Assembly: GCA_023634235.1 (NCBI GenBank)
Contig: JAMKCF010000013.1
Location: 9,895,827-9,959,826 of the forward strand
DNA length: 64,000 bases
Direction of reading: 5' to 3'
Source of the DNA: Pisaster brevispinus
Taxonomy: Eukaryota > Echinodermata > Asteroidea > Forcipulatida > Asteriidae
This document shows positions 28,701-40,700 of the stretch, piece after piece. The notes beneath the pieces were generated by a model that was given only the letters and a program-made list of their open reading frames with translations, made no database searches and had not been told where the DNA came from. A program made the position numbers and the translations under genes. Numbering within the stretch: position 1 is the first letter of the stretch; each line of letters starts with the position of its first letter.

Positions 28701-31700
28701 ATGTTTAAAATTCTGAAAAGTTGATTTAACAATTTGGGTTTGAACAAAGAAACAATGACTGGAGCGAGACTTGAACCAACCACCTCCAGATTAACGTACC
28801 ATCGCTCAACCAACTGAGCTACACAGTTTTATGCTGTCGGTCTCCCTATTAGTCGGGGTGCCATTCAGAAGCGATTCAACCAACCGTTAGTTACCGTTTA
28901 GCCAGGGATTACACCCAAGTTTACGATACAACCTGGGAAGCGGCAGCCATAGGATCACTTTCAGGGGATGCAACTTTTTAATCAAGTTAAAAACCCCAAG
29001 GAAAACTGACTGGGTAAATTTGGTAACAACTTGGGTTAGAACAAAGACACATTGACCGGAGCGGGACTTGAACCATCGACCTCAGAATTAGCTTAAGTCA
29101 ATTTGTCTTTGTTCACAACCAAATTGTTAAAAAGTGTACTTCCTTTTTTTTTTACAATTTGGGTTTGAACAAGGAAAAATTGACTGGAGTGGGACTTAAC
29201 AGTTGAATGGCTTCAGACTTAAGTTGATCCCGTGGCTGCCGCTTCCCAGGTTGTATTGTAAACTTGGGTGTCATCCCAGGCTACACGGCAGCTAACAGTT
29301 GAACAAAGATATTGACTCATAAGAAGACCGCCAACATAGGGCTGGATAGCTCAGTTGGGTAGAGCGCCGGTACGTTAATCCGAAAGGTTGGTTCAAGTCC
29401 TGCTCCTGTCAATTTTCTTTGTTCAAACTCAACTTGTTAAAATATTAACCCAATCAGTTTTCCTTGTGGTTTATTACTTGATATAGTTTATTATACAACT
29501 TTCGAATATAAGGTTATCTGATTATCTCAATGATTTATATAAATTCGGGCAAAGACGACAGTCTTAATAAAAGTGGATTACAAAGTAAAAGAGTAAATCA
29601 AAGAAAACATACCTTCTTACTGGCCATAACATGAATGCAACGTACCTAATGTTGTGCAAGTCGTATTACAGGATGGTTTAGCTCCAAAGTTAAGACATTG
29701 CTCTGTTGAATAAAAACACGCTGATAAAACATGAACGTTGTTGATTTCATTGCAAAAACGTTCCGAGATAATCTTTCGGAATTTAACCTTGATCACATTG
29801 CCTGTTATCGGATTGACCTTTTAATCCATTGCATGATGCCTCGTAGCACAGTGATAAGTTTGAACGTAGTTCAAGCCGAGCGTCCCTGCTGAACACGGTT
29901 CTGAAACGGGCCGTGACCTAATTGGTGCTTCACGACTTCTCCTGGATCACCATGTTATCATGCATTAAGTAACTTCATTGGCAAGCTTAAGCTGTAGGCG
30001 TCAATTCGGATACGTCCATAGTTACAATACGTTCACTAAACATCAATTATACAGACAAAAGTGCTTTGATACTTCTTCTGCTTTCAAGGTTCTTTGTATA
30101 CAATTTTATATACACTTTCAAACTTTTTGCGGCCAATTTCAACTTATGCGTATTGGATTTTTACCATTGTTTAATATTTGCAATTGTTAAAAAATAAATG
30201 TTCAGCTGTATTCCATACCTTGACAGTTAGCTCCTGTGTAACCTGTTTCACAGCTTCCGTTACATCGACCTGTTGTTCCATTACATGATAAATCGTCAGC
30301 ACAGTGACAAGTCTTGGCACAGTTAAAACCGAAATGTCCTGCGGTACATTGTACTGAAAAGTAGGACAAAACGTCACAGTGAATAAATAGTACATTTTGT
30401 ATTTGTCAAATTTTCAATTTTCAACTTATTTCCTTACGTTGACAATTATCTCCAGTGTATCCTTCTGCACAATGTCCATCACATTGACCAGTCGTTCCAT
30501 TACATGACACCCCATCGGCACAGTGACAAGTCTGGGCACAGTTGGCACCGTATGTTCCATCAACACATTCTGAAGAAGTAAAATTAAGAGAGAAAAACAC
30601 GAAGTAAAACACTAAATGGTTTAATTATGCGCATCTGTCAATTTGAACCTGTCTGATAAAATACTTCAACTTCAGCAGCTCCAAGTGTTAAGATCGAAAA
30701 TGTTCCGATCTGTTTTTAGAAGGTAAAAAGGAGCTCCAGTTCCCAAGACACTCCACAAAGTTATAAATACAATACTTAATTAAATACGGAAATGAATTAG
30801 TAAGTACATACATTAACACATACATATAAACCATTCAAATAGTTAAATTAAAGAAAAACAAATAAACAAATACATAAATACAATAACTAGTTAAAGATGG
30901 CACAGCTCTAAGTGTTTTAATTACGAAGCAAACACTGGTCAATGACCAATTTAGCAAAATATGGTACCTGAAAGAGAACAAATCAAGGGGCAGCTTGCCC
31001 CAAAAAACATTTCACCACACACGGATTCCTTAGCAGCTTTCCACATACAAGAGGGGGCAGCTTGCCCAGCTTCCATAAAACACTACAACAATACAGCAGT
31101 GGGTTAAACAATTCACAAAATGGCATAAGCCTACAATGCTTAAATGCTTGACATTGAAAATAAAGGGGACAGCTTGCCCAGCCTCTGTACAACAATAAAG
31201 CAGCAGTGTTTTAAAACTTCAGTATAATGACTCAAATGCCTACTAGGTTTGAAGTGATTCCACCCCTGGTACATGCGGCCGGAGTACATAAATCAGCCCC
31301 ACCTGAACCAGAGGGTGATGTCAGTGTTACCAAATTAAACATTACAACCTTTAAGACTAACCCCCGTCCATTTCTATGACTCCAGGCAGTGGCCGTTCAC
31401 TTCCCCTAGAAAATAATGCCACCCGTAAAAGAAACAACTGAGTAATTACCCACAAGTATAGAGGGATCAGATAAATAGAACAATATAATGGTGTGGCTGC
31501 AACCCACAGACCGGTTAAATTCATAAAACAACAATGGTGTATTCATCAGCATCCTAATATACAAAGGTCTGCGTACATAATGTACAATTACTCCACTGCT
31601 GGTACATGCAGTCGGAGTACATGAAATAGCCCCAGAGGAATTAAAGGGTGCTGTTGTGAGTTCTACAAGTCGGAAGTAACAAACAACACCAGGAAAACCA

Positions 31701-34700
31701 CTGGGTTAAAGGGAGGCATAAGGTAGGGGTGGTGGCTGGGTTCAATAGTGTGTGTTAACCACGAATGAAAAATGTACCGAATATTATGAGCCTTCCCGCC
31801 TTTGCGTGAAGTAAACCGCATTTTTGCTGGATCCACTTTCCAACCTAATTGGTCCAAGATCCACACAAGCAATTTATTTAAAGTTCAGCCCTGCAGTTCC
31901 TTTCTTAGATGATGCCTAAGATTATAGACTGCAGAAAGCGGAGGATCAGGAATTTGCGCCGCAAATGTAAAATGAGCACTGTACGCCATTTCAGCAAGCA
32001 ACTCTTGTGATTAAAAAAAAAATAATAATGTAGGCCTACTATCAAAAACATTTGCTTGCTGAAATGGCGCTCATGCAAATTTGACGTTACAATACTACAT
32101 ATAGCTCAATTTCTCCATCTGGAGCTTTCGGCTATTTTGAATCTGTGAATGGTACCTTCTTTGCAGTCCAGTCCTTTGTAACCGGTTGCACAACTGCAAC
32201 CATAAGGGTCAGGTAAACAGAACAGTAGTCCCTCGCAGGAAGAAGCTCCCATTACGTCCGAATCACATTTTAAGTTTCCTCTTTGGCCGAAGGTATTTCT
32301 TCCATGTACTAAATGGGTATCAAATACATTTACAAAATTAAAGATATACAACGGTAATTGTTTAGATATTACAGTGCTGTTTTGACGGAAGTCACCCATT
32401 TTTCTAAATGACCATCAATCTTTAAATTTAAGGTTATATTCAATGCTTGGTTATAGTGCTCTTATGGGGCATGGGGTCAATCGATCAATGTCAGTTCAAC
32501 ACAACTATACGGTTTATATTATGTTATAGTGGTTTTAGACACGCAAAATAAAAAATGCGTTTCACTTTATTTAACTACGTGCTTATATTATAGTTAAACA
32601 AACTATAACGTGCTTAACTATACCATTCATGAACATTTTATACTTGGTAATTTGAGACACCCCATAAAAACAAAAATTTGAGTATTCTATGTTATATTGT
32701 TTTGTGTCATGAACAGTAAATAGTCGTATTGTGCTTTTGTACGTTTAACGTTCGGAGTATGTATTTCCTTGATGCGTTTTACCGTGAAGCTCTAAACATC
32801 AGTACTTACATTTAATTTCAACTTGAAACCGTTAAAATGTTGATAAAGCGTGTTTATAATCTTATTAGCTAAACTTGTCGAATTAAGCAGGGACGTTGAA
32901 AGTGTGTCGTAGTTTTATTTTAGCAAATGATTATGGGCCAATACGCAAAATTAGAGAAGAAACAAACATTTTATTACAAAACAATCTGGAGACATAATTA
33001 ATACTAACATGATTCACAGGTTGTGCCACTGAAACCAGGTGGACAAATACAAACACCACTGACGTCATCACACACTCCTCCATTTAAACAGATCAGGCAG
33101 TAACCTAGACAATCAGGCTTCCCCCATTTGTTTTCTTGACATACTGTAGCAAAATAATAGTGAAACTTTGAGGAATGATGACAAACTTTACATTTAAAAT
33201 ATGTGTAAAAGCGTGGGCCATTTTTTTGCTGATATACTGGAAATTGTAACCTCAGAGAATGTTTTGGAAAGATGGTTTTACTCAAAAACAAGACTACATT
33301 AAAAAGGCTTTAAAAACATGAAACTGAGCGCAAATCATAATTTCGAAATTGAATATCCCATTATATAGCAGTATCTAAACTGTGTATACAACGTCGGTCT
33401 TGAGTTTCTTTCGTTTGCCACTAAACGGACAAACATGAAATAAGGAACAGGGAGGAAACAAAAAACACTTTTCTAACTTCATGGTAAAAACGTGCAAGTA
33501 GGCTTGTTTTTTTCATAGCAAGCACATTACAAATATACAAAATTGAACTACGTGACACGCACTTTTGACGTGGTTTTTTTTCTCATTGTCTGCGCAATAT
33601 TGCTTGCAACAAATCGGCTTTTAGAGGGGGATGACGCACACACTAGCCGCTTACATAAAAAAAATCATTTTAGCGAGATCGTATGTATAGTTTTACACAT
33701 TATTTTTACATGGTTCAACATTTGCTATATTTGCCTTTTAATTAACTCTGCGTGACACCATCAAAAAAAAGTCACACAATTATGCCATCAGGCACTTTTC
33801 AAGTGTCGGTTTGATATTTTGCGTGTAATACATGTTTTTGGTGAACACAATCGCGTTTAAATCGCCCAAACTATTAGATATGGACCCTTGTGACTAACAG
33901 AATATATTCTAGCCAAGTTTCCTTTGAAATTAGCCCACATGTGTCTCTTTATAGTTTATACCACTTTACTTCCCCTTTGCAACTCATGGAATTAGCACCT
34001 ATGTTTTATTACCAAAGACAGCTATAATCCCCTAATCTGTTTTGAATGGTCTTTCCCACTTTCTAGTCCAGTGGGCACAGCCTGACTCATTTGGCACCTT
34101 GATAAACCCTCTAAACTTCCTTGTTACCCCTGCTCCAATAAGCCTAGCTTATCCTAGATTATCCAAATGGTTTATTTCACCTAATAGTGGCTATTAGGTC
34201 CAAGGCTAAGTAATTGCTGTACAATTCCTAAGGGAAAACCAATTCCTATGGGAAAACCAGGTCATTGATTGATTTTTTTGTGCGAAAAACAACCCCGATG
34301 GTAACAAGTCAGTTGGCATGCTATTTGGCTAGGTGTAGTTGAGGAACTTAGATTTTTTTAGATAAAAAAAAAATGGCGGAGTACTGATTGGTTAATTAAA
34401 AACGGACACATGAAAAGTGCCTGAGGGAACAGTAACAGTTTTAGCCGTTTTGTAAGGGAATATTGGTCGGCTGGTTCAACGCTTGCTGTTTTTATAGATC
34501 CGGAATGGACATTTTAAAACTAAATCTCAGTTCAGTATTTTGGGGTCTTCTTCCTCATATTTTGTGACTGGGATAACTTAAGTCCCCGTTATTGTTTCGT
34601 CTTTTTCCAGACGTCTATCTGAATGAGCTTGCCCTTGTACTAGCTCAGTCATATCAGCAGAGAATTGTTTGCTGTACTTAAAGTTTGCCACACAGTCTGT

Positions 34701-37700
34701 TTGTTTTGTCCTCGCCCGTATCTTTTCCCTACTAACCTCATCGTCTGTTATATATTCTTAATTAGTGAAAACCTTTCATAAATGGAAACTTGTTTAACCT
34801 AGTTTGTTAAACGTTTGTTAAACCCGAACGGTATTTGAAGCTTTTAATTGTATTTTTATCCTTAAATCTTCTTGATTCTTTGTTCTTTTAACCAGAGTCA
34901 TTTTGTTTTATTTATTTTTGCATCTAAGAAATTTCAGGCCTTTTGAACACATTTTTCGCGGATAGTTTTGAGATTTTAAGATCGTAACAACAATTACTTT
35001 ATGTTTGTACATCGAATGGCTATTCTTTATATTGCAATAATAATATTGAACATTGGACATTCACGTTCGTTTGCGCAGTGAATGTCTCCTTTTTATTTGG
35101 ACACTGGACATCGAAACACAGGTTTGTACAACAAATGTACACTTAATAGTTTTATATCGGACAATAGGAGATTCTCTTATGTATACAATTGCACAATGAA
35201 TGTGTACTATCTTAACAACGAAGACACCCCTCAAAGTTTTTTACCAGGATTTTCTACTTTATCTCGACGTAGACATTCATGTTGGTTTGTAGAACTAATA
35301 TACACTTCATTGCACACTGAGCGTTAAAAACAACAGCATCAAGTTTACGGCAGGAGTCTGGCTGAGAACCGGCCGCTCCTCTGACAAACTTTGCTGTTCA
35401 TTATTGGACGTTGAGCAAATGTATACTTATCACTTTTTTTGTAGACACCCACAAAAGTTTGTACCAAAAGGAATGTCTACCTTCGTCGCAGAATGGAGTA
35501 TTCAGGGAGTATTATTTGGTCAACAGTTTCCAGGTTTTCAGGGGTGAATAAACGTATTTAATGTCTAATATCTGAACTAGTCCTAAAGAACGCAAAGTTG
35601 ACCAACAGTTATTATATTGTACTATACAATGTTGCATTACCCTTCCTTCTCGCTTATTGTCCCATTTTTTTCTCTCCGCTTCTCCCCCCATCTTTATTCC
35701 TCTCGTTTTTATTTAAACAAATACGTTGTTTGTGTGACACATTTGACCGGCAGCATGTACACAGGCGGCCCCGATCCATGCATTAGTATTTTTAATATTA
35801 ACAAACTTATGTTGGCTATTTTGGAAGTCGGTTTTACGAAACAAATGGACGTCGTATTAGATTAACGTGAACTCGTGACATAAAGAGAAAAACGCTTACT
35901 GGAGTAAAAAACATTACGTAGACAAATTCAGGTAATTAATATGACGTTATGAGCATGGGGATCGAATGGCCGTCTGTTTCCACATTTGTATCGATTTGTT
36001 TGTATCTTTGTTTATGTGAAGAGTCCTTCCTAGGGTAAGTCACTACTGCATTTAGTACATCCCTATTGACTGGTATTGTTCAATGAAAATAATGGTTTAC
36101 CTCTGACAAGTAACCTCATGAGCGCCTGTTTGCCTTCACTGCGAACATCGGCTTGATGAACCTCGTATGTTCCAGCATCTGTGCTACTTGCTCCCTGGAT
36201 ATCATACTGAATGTTGCTTTTATTGAACGGAGGCTCGCTGCTATCCTTTCTCCAACGAGTAGCTGTCCGCGAGCCCGTAGCAGTAACTTTCAGACGTACG
36301 TCATCCCCTGAGTTTACCGTCTGGCTTATAGCAGTTGGCAGAAAGTCAGCTGCATGAGAGAAATACAACAGTAATTTAATTCGGAAAGTCTACATGTCAG
36401 TGACATAACCAGCGAGGGGGAAAGGGTAGGAAGGCTCAGAAACATTTCCCCAAACGAGAACAACGTGTTTTTTTTGTGTGTTTTTTTAATATGAAGAAAA
36501 ACAGATAACCGCACAAACTGAAAACAAAAACACGAAAACAGATGTCAGGTTTAAACACAAAAACTGGATTTTAGGAAAAAGAAAAATACATCTTATAATG
36601 TTACAGCATTCGATTTGTCTTTTCATGTTTACTTCCACATCGATTTTTAAACAACTTATTCCAGCGCACATCTCACTACTTACGTTCAGTGCTAATAATA
36701 ACAGTGCCAATGCTGGTCGACACATCTCCTGTTGTCGCCTGACAAGCATATACACCAATCCGTGAGACCCCGCCAGATGCCGGCATCCGTAGAACAGAGA
36801 CAGAAACATCACCGTCAACAGTCGTTGTGTTCAGAGTGCTGTGGAATGGTAAGCTTCGGTCATTACTGTCGGTAGGTCCAGTTGTGTAAGTGTATTGAGT
36901 ACGAGCAACAGAGAGAGTTCCGTCCAAGTTGACAAAGAATCCAGCTATGAAGGTCTCCTCCGAAGAAAGTGGGATTCTTGGTTTAGTTACGCAAGTGAAG
37001 TCGTCCACGGCAAACACACCTACAAATCAAGCATAATATTTTTTTCGTCTCTTCTATCCAATGTCATTCTGTTCAAGTTAATCCTCGTTATACATTTGTA
37101 TAGGTAAGGGCCTCAATTTAAATGTTGTTTTCACTAAAACAATGTTTGTATAGTAACACGTTTTTCTTTCTAATGATTGTTTTAGCCTAAGCTAATTGTT
37201 GCTACAGTCTTTCGGCAGGTGTGGTCTAGGTCACTTCGTGGAAACAAACAAAAATCCTCGAGGAAAATTGACAGGATACTGAGCTGTCTAGCCCCACGCT
37301 GGCGTTCTACCTATTTTGTCAAAAAACTTATTGATCCTGGTGTGCCAGTCAGAAGACATATAACCGTTAGTTGCCGTGGATCCAGGGATCACGCCCACAT
37401 TTACGATACAACATGAGAAGCGGAAGTCAGGGGAACACCTTAAGGGGATGCGACCTTTTTTGTGTATTTTAGATATCAAATAATAAACCATAGGACAAAC
37501 TGACTGGCTAACTTTTAAATGATTTGGAGCTGAACAACGAAAAAATGACTAGAACAGGTATTGCCAACTACCTCCGGATTAACGTGTTTGCGCTCTACCA
37601 ACTGAGCCATCTTGTCCTATATTGGCGGTGTTCCTATGTTGTCACGGGGCGCCAGTCGGACGCCACACAAACGTTAAATGTATTTTAACATTTTACCCTG

Positions 37701-40700
37701 TCAGTCCCCCTTCTGGTTTATTATTTGACATCTGAAATAAAAGAACGCATCCCCTTAAGATGTTCCCCTGGTTGCCACTTTTAAGATTGTATCGTTAACC
37801 TGAGTGTCAAAACAATTCAACAAGTTTAGCAAAACGAGATGGTTTGCTCAGCGTGTTATATTTGAGTGCAGAACAAAGCACCAACCTGCTCTCTATTGCG
37901 CCATCATTGGTATCAATTTAAAACAACGATTACAAGCAGGACGAGTCAACCATTAAAATGAAGTAATGCTTAATTACATAAATACTACTAGTATTTATAT
38001 TCTCTAAAGCTGATATTTTAAAATACCCCAGGACTAAAAGAATGCAGTGACTTGTTAAAGGAACGGTATACAAAAGGTGAAATTAGTGCATTCTGCTCTA
38101 CCAGTCAGGCTCCAAATGAATGATATCCATGTCTACATCCTTACGGACTGTGAAGGGGTAACCCTATTTCAGCTTCAGGAGTAGGTGGTAACCCGATGAA
38201 GCGAGACAGTATCCCTTTACACATACACGTACATGACGTTGGTCTTGCGACAACCCAACAAAAGAATACATCGATTTGATGCACTTCAGGTGCACCAAAG
38301 GCAAAACACTCTGACATCAGACAGCGAGCGAATCTGTGATGAGAGAACTCGAGCAAGGAGATCAAGTAAATCGCCGAGTTTAGATTGTTTCGACACAAAA
38401 TCAAGACTCTGAAACATAAAATTTAAAGGGAACACCCCTTGACCACATCTATGTATGCCAATGTAAAGTGCCACCTATAGTTCTCTATTGCAAGAACAAG
38501 AACCTTAACCTCTACCCGTATCAGCGTTTAGAAAATGCACCGATGTATTACTTCAGGTCATCACAACAACATCGATTAATAGCCTTTTGTCCGATGATGT
38601 GCCACGCCCGTACAAGTCCACCGCTCAAAGGGGCAAATTTACAACATGAAATTATTTTGCACTTACTACCGCCTATCTTAAACATGAAGAATGTAGTCAA
38701 AGTTTTTAAACGTATTATTGTCTCACAAAAGTACACAATTTTTTACTACGACAACCACTCGTGTCCTAAGAGGCAGTCTGATTAATTATCATGCCCGCCA
38801 TAACACCGAGAGAGCTTGTCTCAGAGTTAAACGTGACACATTGCTTGCCCTTGATCAACAATAAGAGGCGATACTCCCCCTTGCTTTACTTCTCGCCTGC
38901 GTTCGACAGGATTGAGAAGTATATGTAATTTTAACGCCTCTATGATCACTCAGGTACCGATCTAAAATGGTTCTCCGCTTACCTTCGCGACCGTAATCAA
39001 GTTGTTGCCAATAAATATATTGTTACTCACATGTATATCCCCAGCTCTGGGATTGCACATTGAAAGTTTCATTTTCAAACGGTGGTCGCGCTTTTGAGAT
39101 AGCCCCCCCCCCCCATATTGCCAAAAATCTGGACATTAAATCCATGCATGAAAAATAATAACAGCAAGAAGCAATCATGAGAAACGTTTCTGAACTTTCT
39201 TTATAATATGATCAAAAGCTGATGCACTTCTAACAAAGTAAGTTTGTATTCCCGTTAGTTTCCAGCGTGATTATTTAAAGTTCACTTTCTCTTTGAAGAA
39301 ACGCTACATACGAAGTGTGGACCAGAAAGAAAAAAAAAATGTTCACAAAACGTACATTAAGTAAACAGACAATAGTGCACTGATAATTCTTCTTCTGTCA
39401 ATATTTTTGTATACATTTGAATAAACACTTTCAAACTTCCTATGGCCATTTTCAATAAAACTAATGCGTTTTGGATTGTCACCACTACTTAATACTTGTA
39501 ATTGTTGATAATACATGTTCAGCTGTACTCCAAACCTTGACAATTATCTCCCTTGTATCCTGCTGCACAGCTCCCGTTACATCGACCTGTTGTTCCGTTA
39601 CATGATACATCTTCAGCACAGTGACAAGTCTGGGCACAGTCAAAACCGAAATTTCCAGCGGTGCATTGTACTGAAAAGTAGGAAGTGAGACATGGATGAA
39701 TTCAAAATTGATAAACAGTAAATGTTGTAATTCTTAGATTTCCAACTTCCAGCTGTATTCCATACCTTGACAGTTATCTCCGTTGTATCCTGCTGCACAG
39801 CTTCCATTACATCGACCTGTTGTTCCATTACATGAACTCCCATCGGCACAGTGACAAGTCTGGGCACAGTTAGCACCGTATGTTCCATTAGCACATTCTA
39901 AAACAGTAACATTAAGAAATAACAACAATAAGTAAAACATTGAATGGTTTAATTACGACAGTAGTACGTCTTGCTCATCTGTCCACTTGAACCTGTCTTC
40001 TACTGATTTGACAACATACTTCAATCAGCTTCAGCAGCTCCGAGTGTTAAATCGACAATTTCACCACCGGTTAAACAGAAGGTAATTAGGAAAAGTTCTT
40101 GAGAAACTAAATACAAAAATAAAATAATAACATACAGAAGTAATAAATTAAGTAAGAAATGAAACATTTAACAGAAAAGCAAAGAAATGTATACATAAAC
40201 AAGTGAAAAAAAATAGCATTCAAAGTTGCAAGACGGACATGCGATTTGCTCCCGTTTTTCGTCGCTATTTTCTTGCTCACTTGATCTTCACAAAAAATTG
40301 TCAAAGCTACTTCTCCGTGGGTGAGTGAACCTTCATATCAATACTTTAACCAGCTTGCTGAAACGGGCCATTACTAGCCATGTTCTGTTTTTTCCAAGAA
40401 GTTTCTTGACTGGTCCCAGGGGCGGCCGTTTGGAAATCGCCATGTTTCATCAGGGAAAACGAAGCTACTATAAGCTTGAAAGACCAAACACACTTCGGTC
40501 CAACTTGAGGGAAATGAGAAACGTCATTGCAAAAGGAGATGTTTGATGCAGTAGACAATAAGCTACATACCAACGACATATTTAAATGTGTTGCACAACT
40601 GGTGCCAGCCAGCCAGCGCCCTTCCACGTTTCCAAAGACTCCTCATCAAGACCCAATGTTACAATTTTACGTCCTCTTTAACCGAGGATCATTCATGATA

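Larger units (their letters stand above)
31905..37162. repeat. Segmental duplication, copy B
   Basis: Exons and introns of this block align in order with 54305-60346: head exons, Ig2-EGF1 intron, EGF exons and the intronic hairpin. On the high side, similarity stops after a shared GTATAGTAACAC at about 37162 / 60346. On the low side it fades near 31905 / 54305, next to GATTATAGACTGCAG. The offset changes from about 23.2 kb to 22.4 kb, mainly because copy A has extra sequence around 56.2-57.2 kb. Confidence 0.85.

Noticed and set aside
29335..29412. A functional tRNA gene
   Set aside because: A and B boxes are present, but the acceptor arms do not pair and the same sequence recurs nearby in both orientations, so it is a SINE head.
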